The notes beneath the pieces are model-generated. The model did not search any database. It saw only the letters and a program-made list of their open reading frames with translations, and was not told the origin of the DNA. Positions 13,701-23,448 of a DNA stretch of 64,000 nt are shown here, in pieces. Numbering within the stretch: the stretch's first letter is position 1; each line of letters starts with the position of its first letter. The DNA is taken from NCBI GenBank assembly GCA_012845835.1, contig JABAKD010000024.1, positions 7,839,103 to 7,903,102 on the forward strand, in the 5' to 3' direction. Both the position numbers and the translations under genes were made by a program. The stretch comes from Undaria pinnatifida (lineage: Eukaryota; Sar; Phaeophyceae; Laminariales; Alariaceae).

Positions 13701-16700
13701 AACGGGACCCCTTTCTAGAGTCCTGAAGCGTCGGTTGAATCTCCAACGCGCACAAGTTGAAGAGAGTGAGAAACGTGAAATGTCCTGCCACGCGAGTCCC
13801 TAACGACAGCTATATTGTGGTATGGATTGTATATAGCCTTGCGAGGAAGGGGTGCTGTCGTCGGAGGGAGGTCCGGTGTGTGCTCATGCCTGGGCGTTCG
13901 ATCACATGCTTGCGTCTTGCGTCGGTCGAAGAATTTATCGAAGCACACCTCAACGATCTCAGCACGCCTGCTACGGTTGGGTAGCAGCTATTGTATCCAT
14001 AGCTTTTTCTGGGGGTGGTCACGTCAGGAGCTCTACATACCTCACCCAATGACTGTCAGTTGGGAGCTAAGCCCGATACACAATCCCGTGGACTAGTTAG
14101 CTAGCCTTTTTGTTTGTGAAATGTCCAGCGGATCCAAAGGTGTTGGGTAATGAGGAGTTGCGTCAATGAGAAACGTTCGGGCTCAAGAATGCAACCACAA
14201 CCGTCGCACGCCTCCTGGACGCACCTGGTGCTGTTGATACCGCCGTTGGCAGGGGTCAAGGATCTCTCGGCCAAGATTGCTACCCACGCCAAGGACACGC
14301 AGAAAACCGCCCCAACTGCGTCGGAGCTCGCCGAACAGGTACATACGGAAGCGGATAGGCTGGGTTAGCTTTTTTGATAACTATAGCGGGCTATAGTACT
14401 CTCGTTCCCCTCTCTACTACTGCATGGAGGGTGTGCACCTTTTTTTGTCATCGCGGACCGCGAAAGGTATTTATTACCCGCAGGTTTCACTGAAACGATC
14501 GATATTCATTTTTTTTCTTATTTGTCGCCTCAACAATAGAGGGGACTTCACGAACTACGACGGTAATTTTGTCAGTAGTTTATTTTTTGTGCCCTAAAAA
14601 AAAGGGGTGACATCATGGATCAGCCACGGCCAAAAGGTAACATTTTGAATGTGTTAATTTGCCGTGCCGTCTCGAAAAAAACGTCACGAACCTCGACCGA
14701 AAGTGAATATTTTGAATAGTGAAGTGTTGATTTATTGACTGACCCGAAACCGTAAACCTTAACATGGAAGGTTGTGTCTTTACGGCTCACGGCGAAGGAG
14801 CTGCTGCGGTCGCCTCTCGTCGGCGCGGTAGACCAAGAGGCAGGATGTAAGCCGGCGCTTTGTCCTAGGGTTATGTGGCACGCCGTGGCACCTTGGTTGG
14901 TGACAGGCGCAAGCCGCAGTCCGGGTGGACCTCGCAGCGGCGGCGGCGCGGACGCGAGTGAAGCGCCGTGCCTCCCCAGAGCGGACAGCGTGCGGGCGTC
15001 GTTGAAGGAGGCAATGGATCTCAAGCCGGAACTGGAAATTTCTAGGGCTCAGGTCGCTGACTTGGTGAGCACTACTCGTACCGTAACACGCACAAGATAA
15101 CGCACCCTATCGGACCAAGTTCTTGATTTTCTCGGCAATCGGGGAAAGTGCAAACGCTGAGCGATGCGTCTATGGAAACATGCTTCGAGTTATTCCCCAA
15201 TCAACCATTACAGTTGTGGTTGCCGCCCTTGGGTGGGATAAATTTCGCTCTGAAATTCGTCGCAAGAAGTGTTATCGCAAGCGTTGTACGGCGTTTCTGG
15301 TACACAACAAACTATTGCAGGTACTCCATACCATGTTGTCCTTTAGCGCGGTACCAGGTACCAGGTATGGTTTAGCGGTACTCCGTAGCCATTGACCTAG
15401 GAGTCAGCTTCAACCAAAGCACAGACTTGAATTCGTCTCGCTGTTAAGCTTGGACCTTAGATTGCTCCCAAGGGTTGCAATTCCTTTAGTCAGCACTGCT
15501 ATGGTGCTGCTATCATCAGATTCGTGTGGTGCCATGTGGCCGCGCATGCACTTTGGCAGGTCATGTCCAGACGAAGCTGGTGGTGCGGACACTATTAATA
15601 CCCAGGTTAAGATCTGTCAACTTTCAACTTTGTCGGGACCTTAGGTTGCCCGGCGTTTGCGATTTTTCCAACGTCATGGCCTGTGTCAACTTTGCCCCCT
15701 GTCGCAGACGACTGAAGTTCTTTCGAGAAGCCTTCGTACCCGGCTGTGTGCCCCGATAAGTGTTAACTCTAACTGTGCCGGGACCTTAGGGACTTGCTCT
15801 ACGTATCCAGCATGTGTCAACCGATCACGTCGTTCTTTTTCAATCATAGCACCCCTTGCCAATTTTGCCTCGGAACTCGGCTTGTCCAGCGTTTGGTGCC
15901 GAACCACTAGCCACTAGCCACATAACCGTTTTTCTTTGTCGTATTCAACATTTTGTTATTCGACATCATATTTTTTTTTTGCAGTAATAACACTAATTGC
16001 CCGTGTTAACTTTGCCCCCGGTCGCAGACGGTCGAGCTTGCATCAAGAAGCAAGGAAGTTACCGCGGCAACGTCGAAGAGGGAGCAGTTGGAAGCCCTCC
16101 TGGAAAAAGCGGAAGGGTCGCAGGCCGTGTCCGCAGATCTTCAAGAACAGGTACCCACCTGTAGAATTGTACCCGCGTGTTTGGGGACAAGCTACCTGCA
16201 ATTTGTGTGGGATTGATTTTGGGGTGGTACAAGGTTTAGGCTTTTGTTGCTTATCCTCCGCGCAAACGTTTGGGTAGCGAGACAACCAGGTTGCATTGGT
16301 ACTGTTTCTGCTCTTTTTCCTCAGGCTTAATGCTTTTTGCTGAATAAGGAGCATGGCATTTTTTCTGCCATATTTCTCCCTAATTGTGCTCGTTTTGCTC
16401 GGGAAAAAAACAAGCCTAGGGACAATGGGCGTATATCACGTGCTCTGGTTGTCATGCAACGCGTACCGGCGTGCTTCTGGAACCTTGGTCATCGTAGCTG
16501 GACCTACGAAAAAGTTACGAAGTCTGTCGTACAAGCACACTTAACCCTTTGAGTGCTGCATAAGTTATGCCACACTTTTATTTAACCAGCCGGTCCCCAC
16601 ATCGGGGGTGAAGTCCCTTAAGGGTTCAACATCGTGTCATACGCGTTCGAGGATGCAATACCGAAGGACGTCTGCGTGGCCTATCCTGTTTGCACGACCT

Positions 16701-19700
16701 TAAAAGTGTCTGCGGATGTAGAGGGGCGTTGTGGGATGAGTTCGATTTCACCGCTCGAGAGAGAGGTTGTCGCCAGTGATATTTTTTCATTCAGCGCCTT
16801 GATTCTGACCTAACGCCCAGTGAGACTTCTTCAACGTCTTCATTCCCGTGCCCACCTCCTTTCTCTTCAACGTGTTGATTATTGCGCCCAGCTAGTAACC
16901 TTTCTTGTGACGTGCTGATCCTCACGCCCGCATCCTTTCAGGAACATGTTGGTTCTGCGGGGCACCGGCAGCAAACTGAACAAGTGCATACGTCTCTTCA
17001 ACGTGTTGATTGTCATGCCCACCTCCTTTTTCTGGCAGATATTGATTCTACAAGGCACCAGTAGCAAGCTTGAGCAGGAGAACAAGTTTATGACGGAAGC
17101 CTTAGAAGATCTCCAGGACAGCACCAGCCGTCTGGAGGCGGAGAACCGCACTCTAAAAAACGCCTCATCGCCCACGAAACGTATACCTGGGACACCTGGG
17201 GCCGGGGGCTCTGGGAAGGTGAGCCTTTGCATAGCTTCGTTTTTGCTAGGGCTGCGAGGTGGCATTATTTGTTGGACTTCATGGCTAGTTAATAGTTGGG
17301 TGTTGCAGTAAGCCAACTGCCTGTAACTCACTTGAGTCTTTCTCCATGTAAAATATACGTTCAGCCGATAACGCGCCAGTAAGATAAAAACGCCCAGAAC
17401 CCCGCTTATTACCACACGCAACCATTAATAAATGAAATAATGCATTTTAGTGCAACTGCATTGCCTAGCCAATTAGTAACTAGTGGGCGGCTTACTAGCA
17501 GTTACTACTGTATTAATGCTAGCATAGTCAGCCAACCTACAATCCTACTTTGTAGTTTTTTCCCATCCACCGGAGCATAAGAAAATAATATAGCCTGCAC
17601 GTCGCTGAAATTTCGTGAGGAATGGGTCACGACGGAGACGGCGTTGAATAACCTTGTAAGGCGTTGACTATAAGTCTGTGTGCCTCCTTTGTGCCGTCTT
17701 TGTGCCGCCTTTGTGCCGGTGCATGCCATGGTTGGGATGCACCTACTTGTTCCAAGGCTCATTTAGTCTTAGTCTTACAAGATTTACCCTCAAACCGACA
17801 TTCGACTGCTAAAAAACGAAAGGGTAAAACCCGATGAGCAGTAACAATCCCATTGCCTAGGGGTATATCTAAGAATGCTGTACAACACAAAATGGCATTC
17901 CGCATTCCAGCGACATTGGGTAGTCCTCGCTTGAGTCCCAAACAGCGCTAAACAAGACGCACGCCCCCCTATCGTAGCACGCGTCTGCCTGCACCTGAGG
18001 TTCAACAAGGAAGGCGTTACGATAGAGAAGGGGCTGCGTCGAGAACACCTCACGGATTGTTGCTGGCCGTATCGACCTAGACCTTTCCTCTCCCGCCCTC
18101 CCAAACTGTGGCTTACTTTCGATAGGAGGGGCGCATGCTGCTGGCCTTGTGTTGCTAAAGATATGTTACGTGTGTGGTCTCTTGCCAGCGGCGCGCTGCC
18201 TTCTTATTCGCCAGCTACTGGTTCTTGATGAGAGGCACAGTGTCGGTATGCTTCTCCTAGCCCCCGGTGTTGTTTTGTTGCTACCCCAGATTCCAAAGGG
18301 ATTTTGAAAACACCCAGCCAATCCTGATGGTGTTAAACGTATTATGTGGCGAAGGGTGTTTATCGCTGTGTCTTGACCCAACTTTCCGCTCGCACGCTTC
18401 TCACAAAGTAAATAGCTGTGTCACCGCTAACGCGATAGTTTATGGTCAGATTCCTTGATGGTCGCCGCACGGGTAGCAACTATATATGCGGGAGAATGCG
18501 AAGTTCTAATATACGCGGCGTTGTAAAAAGAGGGACCCCTTTCGAGATTTGATGAAGCCGGATTACACGCCCGCTGCCGCCACCGACCAAAAGATGGCTC
18601 ACACAAGTTGATACTTACGAATATACTGCTGCACGAGTTGTAGCGACAACCGCTTTTTTTTTTAAAGGTCATTTGAAATCATCACTTTTTGCTTTCCAGC
18701 TCAATTCGTGAGAGGTTGTACCCTCAGCGATCTTCTGGGCAGACCTTCTGGACAGGCCGTCGTCACAGGTATCTTCCCTTCTCCCCTCGGCACGTGCCTT
18801 AATTTTTTGTCATCGGGTTCAGCGTTCCCACTCTTCAGCTTGTTATGTTCGTCGATTTTCATGGAACAATGCTAACTCACGCTCTCGCGCTTTCCGCTAG
18901 TCATTTTTTTACACAAGAAAAGTCTCTACGAGCACAAGTTTTTAGAGAACTATCATAGGGAGTATTCGAGCCGGCATCATTGGCTTTAGTACGGACTATT
19001 AATAGGGACGAGATTCACCTACTACTCCACAGGGAACGCCTATATTGTCGTGACCTCTTGCTAAGGGTGGCGTTCATGTTCTTCTCCCTTTTTCCACCAC
19101 CCCAGCATGCCAAGGCGGCACGGGCCCGAGGCACACCGGCAGCAGCTAGACTCGCTGTGGGAGAGACTCCCGCCACGGATGTGGCAGCTGTGGGACCGCC
19201 AGCAGCGGGTGAGTGAAAGGAGGGGCTACAGCAGCATGGTACTTGTACGGCACTCGATTCGTCAGTTTTTACGAGCCAAATTGAGCTTACAATATACACG
19301 GCTCAAAAAAGCAGAGCCCTTTCGAGATCGCCGAAGCGGACGTCTACGACCGAGCGCAGTCATTTCTCCGAAAACAAATGGACCAAGATCGGCGACTTTG
19401 TTGTTCGACAAATCACGACTAACTACACACACGTTGGCGACAGTTCCAAATGTCTTGCTGCGCGAGTTCATAGCTACACTTTCTTTGGTGCCCGGGCGTC
19501 ACTCTGATATGCCAGGTTGTCAACTCTTGCTCGGAGTAAAGCCCTGACGCGTATGGTGTTGATTCGCTTGCTGTTGTGTTCCGTTGCCTTGCCTTGTTTG
19601 TGTGGGTGTCAGCCAACCAGCCGTTAAACCTGAATCCATTAGCTGCGTTTCGTTTCGTGTGTTACGCCGTGATATGTGGTTGTTCGGCTGTAACACGCCA

Positions 19701-22700
19701 ACGGAGGACCGATGTTATTCGTGTATATAGTAGTGTTATTACTCCCCCGCACGTGATCCAAGACGGACGTTTTCTTAAGCTAACCTTGAGCGCGCGGAAT
19801 CTAAAACAGCCTTATCAATTTGCGCCCGATGGCGATTGGATCCAACCCCGCAACCCTATCGAAATCAGTTGTGTCTATCTCGTCATCGGTGGACCCAACC
19901 ACCACCACCCCGACTGACCTACCTACCACCCACCCACCCACCCAATCGTGTGCTGTTGTCGCACACCAACCCAACCAAACCCAACCCAACCTAATCCTAC
20001 TCAACTTTGGATTCCTACCGTATCCACAGGTTCTGCCCGGACTACTCAAGAAAGCGACGAATCGCTGACGATGGCGTTGAACTGGTCTCAGGCAGAGATA
20101 GCCAGGTACGCCAACGATGTCGTGTTGGTCATACAGCATTATACATACACTACCCACTCTCCTAGTCACGTGACTATCTACCCATCAAATTATATAGACT
20201 AATATAGTATGCTTTCGAGTTCGATCAATTTCGCAAGCTTCGTAGCATTGGTCTCCGGGGCGCTTCCCTGCCGCTGTCCGCGCTGCAGAAAAGCCATCGG
20301 AGAACCCTCGACCATCCAAAGCACAAGGAAAAACTATAAAATGGTCTTGGTTTTCAACCCGTGTAGTATATGTGTCGTGTTGTTTACCCAGTGTGCAGTA
20401 CCTTGACTTGGTTTTTGGACCCAGTGGTGTGCATGCACTCTCCAGGAAACATATTGGTACTGCATGGCGAAATATCCCAAAGTTGCTTATATTTCGGCAT
20501 GGGCTGGTACCGGTTTTGTCCTTTAAGTGCGCACATGTTTGTTCCCTGCTATGTATTGGTACTAAGTACGGGTTGTACTCGGGAGCATACTGCCTGCGAC
20601 AGTGGTGCACGAAAAATGATAACATTCCCCTCTTGGGGAAAGTCTAAACTCGTCCTGACGTGGGCAAAATGTGGAAGTGCAACCCAATGAACAGCTCCAT
20701 GGCTTAGGTACATAAAATAGGAACAAAATATGGTAGAACATTGATGCCGTTCCAACGATGTTGGCTAGTCCCTCGGTTGAAAACTGAGGAACCCCGTCAG
20801 CTAAAATCGTTTTTGGCCGAAAGTGCTATGGTATTGTTGATACATTTAATTCATTAAAGTCCCCCCATCGTCGCACGTGTCCTCGGTACGGAAACACGTA
20901 CTGTACCTGGTATGAATTACACAAATTCGACTTGTTGCAAACAGGTGGCGCGGTCAGGCCTTCACTTCTGTCCTCTCTGGTCTCAAGCCCATTCCACATC
21001 TATCTGTAGCGCAAGGCGGACGTTCACCATCTTCACAGGTGCGTGGAGATGAAAAATCGAGGAGTCGCTTTTATCACGCCATCTGCAGATATAATACCTT
21101 GTCGTGTTTTTTCGCTCACCTCCCACCAGCTTGCTCTGCCGGGTTGGTTGCATTAGTCCTTATAAGGGAATGAAGTGTGCATGCTCGTGATATGCATCTG
21201 TGAATGTCAGACAAAGTGCATCAAATGTGCACCTCCACTTGCCACTCGCGCGCCTTGTTCTTGGTATGAACCATGTTGGGACCCGTGTGTAGCTACAACA
21301 AGGCGATGGTTGCGATCTCACTAAGGACGCTTGCTACGGTAGAGGTAGCAGTTTTCGTCTGAAATGGTCTCTGAATGGCGGGGCTCCTTAACCCAAAATC
21401 GTCGGAAAAAAAATAAATAATAGGCCATTTTTTTGCATGATTCTCGTTGCGTATCTAGGCCATGGGATTTTTCATCGGGTAGCAGCTTTATTTTCCTCCC
21501 AATCAGTTTTGGGGGAGGTTTTAAGCTCCCGATTTGAGGGTTAGTATTAGAAAAAAAGTGGTGCACTTCTATCCTAGCACGCTTCTGAGCGTCTAGAGGA
21601 AGAGCGTACAGGAAGTACTGGTACAATAATGCTGCACGGGCCCCCCTACCCAACGGCTGGGACTGCTTCGTGTTGCCGATAATGCAATCAGGTCATCAAG
21701 TGATACCGCCATTTCGCCATGTTTTTACTCTGAAGAACTAACGCGGACTCCCTTGGTTTTGCATCCTCGTTATTGGGGACACGTACTCCCGCGTATTAAC
21801 ATTATTTGGAGTTAGTGTTATTAGTCGTGTGGGATACGTTTTGCAGTACTCAAAGGGTTTGCAACCAACTGCCGCCATTGTGTTGTCTCATCTGGACGGA
21901 AATATAAAGGACCTTTTGGGGTTTAAATTGGATATCAGACGGTCTTTATATTCGTCCAGAGTGGTAAGCTATGCTTTCTCCAAGGCCGTAGACTAATGTT
22001 ATCTTCTGTGTGCTCAATCGGAATACTTTTGCAGCAGGCACCAGCAACATCTAAGGACGCGAGTGATTCTCTCCGAGAGCTTATTAGCCTCTCTAAGAAA
22101 CTGGCGGCTGTCCGTGAACCACCTAGGGTAATCGGGGTCCAAGGAGCTGCCCAGGTTTCTCAAGTAACTAAGGTTGGGGCATCTTATGGTGGGGCTGGCG
22201 GTGTTGCTGTTCGTGGTAATAGCGCTGACAGCGGGGAAGAGCTATGCTCCTCTTCAGCGAGTGCAACATGGCAAGCGCAGCAGGTTATCAACGCCCGGTT
22301 GGAAAGCGAATGGAGGGAGGGGCAGGGGCGGGCAGCGAAGGTGCTAACATCTCTGCTGGGCTCGGGCGCGGGAGGTACGCTAATACATTGATGTACTCTA
22401 ATCCAAGCGGTTTGACCAGAAAACATCGGTGCAGACAGACTGTCTAAGCGGGAAAACGCCTCTCACTACTGCTATCGAACGTTGCTCTATGCGCAGCAGC
22501 TTCATCACTTTAGTTTGGCTAGGGTAGTATTAGTATAGTAATGTGTGTGCGCATTTCACTCTCGAACCACTAACGATCGCGCTTGAAGGTAAACGTGTAA
22601 ACTATCACTGCTACATGTCTTGGGCTCTCCAGTGAGTGTCGCGTGTAACAGTTCCAGCGAGCACAACAACTCTTAATTGCCAAATTGTTCGTGCGGTACT

Positions 22701-23089
22701 TGAATAACCATGCTTGAGAGCGCATGCGCACCTCTGCAGCATAACACAAACAAATCGAACAGCTCACGGGTCCACACGTTGCAACGCGTTGTTATTACCG
22801 TGATATTTGCGCTCACGAATCCACCCCTTGCACCCCGTGACTACCTTGATGTTTGCCATCCCGTACAGGTTCCACCGCCTTCGGCCGAGGCATGGCGGCA
22901 GATTTACCCACGCCACAAACGTACCAAGGGGACAGCAATGACAGCAATGCCAGTGGCACTGTACGTGTGGCACGACTTCGGTTGCCTTCAGCAGCACATT
23001 TCGGACCGTTCAAGACGCGGCAAGCAGCAGTGCCGATCACGCTTGAGCGTCCATCTCTCGCGAGACTGCAGCAAGCGCTTACGGTGTAG
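199..23089 (+). CDS. DCTN1: Dynactin subunit 1 (p150Glued) homologue, 5' end outside window, 23 exons placed
   Basis: p150Glued is the large dynactin subunit that links cytoplasmic dynein to cargo and microtubules. I chained exons by AG/GT sites and reading phase: 199-270, 1308-1385, 1819-1922, 2914-3034, 3829-3954, 4498-4668, 5520-5623, 6955-7104, 7650-7763, 8652-8760, 9409-9690, 10753-11025, 11698-11799, 12485-12551, 14253-14338, 14980-15064, 16028-16150, 17039-17218, 19106-19208, 20030-20105, 20945-21038, 22035-22374, 22869-23089 (stop TAG). Every junction is phase-consistent except 14338 to 14980, where a short exon of length 2 modulo 3 must be missing. The order of blocks follows animal p150: coiled coil 1, central globular part, second coiled coil, Pro/Gly linker, C-terminal domain. 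The CAP-Gly and basic N-terminus should lie left of the window. The central part is shorter than in animals. The intron after 1385 uses a GC donor. Confidence 0.88.
1138..1298. repeat. Degenerate ACTGC pentamer array
   Basis: Runs of CTGCACTGCACTACACTG with point changes fill the end of intron 1 directly upstream of the exon at 1308. The array creates spurious open frames. Similar GCAC-based pentamer arrays occur at 36440-36860 and 53690-53840. Confidence 0.85.
2450..2890 (+). repeat. DCTN1: Intronic minisatellite abutting the 2914 acceptor
   Basis: Four to five degenerate units of about 70-80 bp. Each contains a TTTCTTGAATAG-like block, GCGTGGCRCA, a T/C-rich tract with CCCGCCGCAT, and a TATGCAG/TACAG-like end. 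The last unit runs into the pyrimidine tract and acceptor of the exon at 2914, so the repeat unit carries acceptor-like sequence. Confidence 0.75.
4290..4512 (+). repeat. DCTN1: 72-bp tandem triplication ending in a splice acceptor
   Basis: The block ending in AG-CTTGACG occurs at 4352, 4424 and 4496, exactly 72 bp apart each time, with the preceding GTGTTTRTCCCCTG pyrimidine tract. Only the third copy leads into the open exon at 4498; the first two give CTTGACGTGAACC and CTTGACGATAACC and are followed by the next repeat unit. Confidence 0.9.
4657..4910 (+). repeat. DCTN1: Tandem copies of an exon 3' end and donor
   Basis: CAAGAGYTGCAG-GT at the end of the exon at 4668 recurs as CAAGAGCTGCAGGTGT at 4741, CAAGAGCTGCAGATGT at 4816 and a remnant ACAAGAGCGACG at 4896. 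Spacing is about 75-84 bp, and the intervening sequence (ATCAGTATACTTA...) is also repeated. Confidence 0.85.
5150..5375 (+). pseudogene. Decayed duplicate of the dynactin exon at 5520
   Basis: Starting at 5286 after a TGCAG acceptor, the sequence CGCAAGCTGACGGGAGGTGA repeats the exon at 5520 (234 bp downstream) almost exactly, but the eleventh codon region holds an in-frame TGA and later codons diverge. Similarity extends about 110 bp upstream into the intron (GATGCCGAAG...ACAGTAA, CTTGTGTGCCTGTGC). It is a tandem duplication of intron plus exon whose upstream copy has lost coding capacity. Confidence 0.85.
5962..6160. repeat. ATC/CATCGT trinucleotide microsatellite
   Basis: Dense ATC and CATCGT triplets in the intron between the exons ending at 5623 and starting at 6955. 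It explains the Ser/His-rich open frames seen there. Confidence 0.95.
6601..6702 (+). repeat. 49-bp tandem duplication
   Basis: GGGGATGTCSCAGCAATACA begins at 6601 and again at 6650, each continuing through GCAGTGCGGAGTACA. A weaker third copy starts near 6819. A second duplicated block (TTTGAYGTGGTGTGCGCTC-like) lies at about 6740 and 6918, upstream of the exon at 6955. Confidence 0.85.
7749..7865 (+). repeat. DCTN1: 58-bp tandem duplication of exon end and donor
   Basis: GGAGACGGAGTTGAGGTCAG at 7749 spans the 3' end of the exon (to 7763) and its GTCAGA donor. It recurs at 7807 as GGAGACGGAGTTAAGGCCAG, where GT has become GC. The flanking TGTAGCGAGKTTGACGTTGG is duplicated too. Confidence 0.85.
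7950..8135 (+). repeat. SINE-like repeat, family A, 5'-truncated
   Basis: Shares the family A body and 3' part: GCGCGAGATAGCAA, TCGACGAG, GGGGGGAGAAGGG, then TGACCACGGCTTGTCAAGAAG and CTGGAAAGTA. The tRNA-like head present in the copies at 46690 and 28460 is absent. It lies in the intron between the exons at 7763 and 8652. Confidence 0.75.
8652..15064 (+). CDS. DCTN1: Dynactin p150 exons: divergent central globular region
   Basis: Seven exons follow the first coiled coil. 8652-8760 (HTDADLSLCRLVRKACL...) aligns in position with the animal segment after the GGDHD motif. 9409-9690 is a long alpha-helical exon (94 codons) and 10753-11025 has a Ser/Gly-rich insert before AAVAAFQDCLICARRAV. 11698-11799, 12485-12551 and 14253-14338 keep phase (0, 1, 0). 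14980-15064 (VRASLKEAMDLKPELE) resembles the start of animal coiled coil 2. Sequence identity here is low, so the assignment rests on position, splice sites and open frame. The acceptor for 10753 has a weak pyrimidine tract. An exon between 14339 and 14979 is unresolved; a candidate stretch with a GTAAGC donor lies near 14770-14850. Confidence 0.7.
10430..10612 (-). repeat. SINE-like repeat, family B, partial
   Basis: CTCCCTCCCTAGTCGTAACTCAGATC followed by C-rich sequence, TTTTTATCGCGAGAA and CTTCCCTCGTCGACCCGC match, on the minus strand, the family B copies at 53205-53345 and 62100-62260. The tRNA-like head is missing. Confidence 0.7.
12245..12445 (+). repeat. Intronic tandem duplication of about 115 bp
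   Basis: TTTTGAGGACTGCTGGCGCAT followed by TTTAYGCGTTCTATTGGCCA recurs about 115 bp downstream as TCCTGAGGATTACTGGGGCAT with the same following block. It sits just upstream of the dynactin exon at 12485. Confidence 0.85.
15660..15745 (+). pseudogene. Decayed acceptor and exon start duplicated from 16028
   Basis: GTCAACTTTGCCCCCTGTCGCAG-ACGACTGAAG ends at an acceptor at 15707 and matches GTTAACTTTGCCCCCGGTCGCAG-ACGGTCGAGC 320 bp downstream. Translated in the exon frame, the upstream copy starts TTEVLSRS against TVELASRS in the real exon, then loses similarity. Confidence 0.75.
16028..23089 (+). CDS. DCTN1: Dynactin p150 exons: second coiled coil, linker and C-terminal domain
   Basis: 16028-16150 and 17039-17218 form a coiled coil ending in SRLEAENRTLK, like animal DQLEAEKAELK, then a Pro/Gly-rich linker. 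19106-19208 is an Ala/Pro-rich linker. 20945-21038 reads WRGQAFTSVLSGLKPIPHL, matching the animal region with LKGAQMKASLASLPPLHV. 22035-22374 has SLRELISLSKKL and a predicted helix. The last exon, 22869-23089, ends in PITLERPSLARLQQALTV, close to the animal C-terminus with VLTQEQLHQLHSRL. The open frame from 22035 would otherwise stop at 22391, but the GTACGC donor at 22375 joins in phase to 22869 and restores the conserved tail, so I prefer the later stop. Confidence 0.85.
16865..17038 (+). pseudogene. Decayed duplicate of the exon at 17039
   Basis: From 16946 the sequence ATGTTGGTTCTGCGGGGCAC and on to AACTGAACAAG parallels the exon start at 17039 with a 93-bp shift. The two translate as MLVLRGTGSKLNK and ILILQGTSSKLEQ. 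The preceding intron blocks (CTTCAACGTGTTGATT, GCCCACCTCCTTT) are repeated as well. The upstream copy lacks the rest of the exon. Confidence 0.8.
18690..18960 (-). repeat. SINE-like repeat, family A
   Basis: Minus-strand copy: CTTCTGGACAGGCCGTCGTCACAGG, CCTTAATTTTTTGTCATCGG, GTCGATTTTCAT, CTCACGCTCTCGCGCTTTCCG and ACACAAGAAAAGTC match the copies at 28135-28460 and 46690-47015. The tRNA-like head is not recognisable at its right end. Confidence 0.7.
19890..20012. repeat. Low-complexity CCCAACC/CCACC tract
   Basis: Short units of ACCCACC and CCCAACC in the intron directly upstream of the dynactin exon at 20030. Confidence 0.85.
21331..21580. mobile_element. MITE-like element with GTGCTACGATA-type inverted ends
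   Basis: Begins TTGCTACGGTAGAGGTAGCA and ends TATCCTAGCAC, an imperfect terminal inverted repeat. The interior (TTTTCGTCTGAAATGGT, CATGATTCTCGTTG, CTAGGCCATGGGATTTTTCAT, CAATCAGTTTT) matches the copy at 48870-49122. No coding capacity; a non-autonomous DNA transposon is inferred. Confidence 0.75.
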
Positions 23090-23448
23090 AGCTACAGCAC
23101 GTACGTAAACTATTAATATTCAGCTGCACGAACATAAGCTATTCAGTAGTTCACAGCAGTGTGTTTTAATATTTAGTGAGACTTGATACGGCATAAGTGA
23201 AACCAATCAGATGTTTGGAGGCTGTGATATGCGTATCATATGCGCTTGCTTGGTGAACTTAAAGGATACACCAGGTACTGTGTACTCCGCAAGTTCCATG
23301 TTTGAATCGAGTGCTCATGCCTGAATAACGCCCCGACCTACGTATGATACTTTGACAAGGCAAGGACAACGTCCACTGAGCGCCTTTTTCCTAGCCCGTT
23401 ATACACAGCAAGAGGCGGATTACGAATTACTCAACGAGGATGATCTCG
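23090..23448. other. Convergent intergenic spacer between DCTN1 and DNAJC9
   Basis: 359 bp separate the two stop codons. It presumably holds both polyadenylation regions. I see no gene, no canonical AATAAA in a convincing place, and no repeat. Confidence 0.6.

Noticed and set aside
22375-22391. Stop at 22391 as the dynactin C-terminus
   Set aside because: The GTACGC donor at 22375 joins in phase to 22869, whose product matches the conserved p150 C-terminus.
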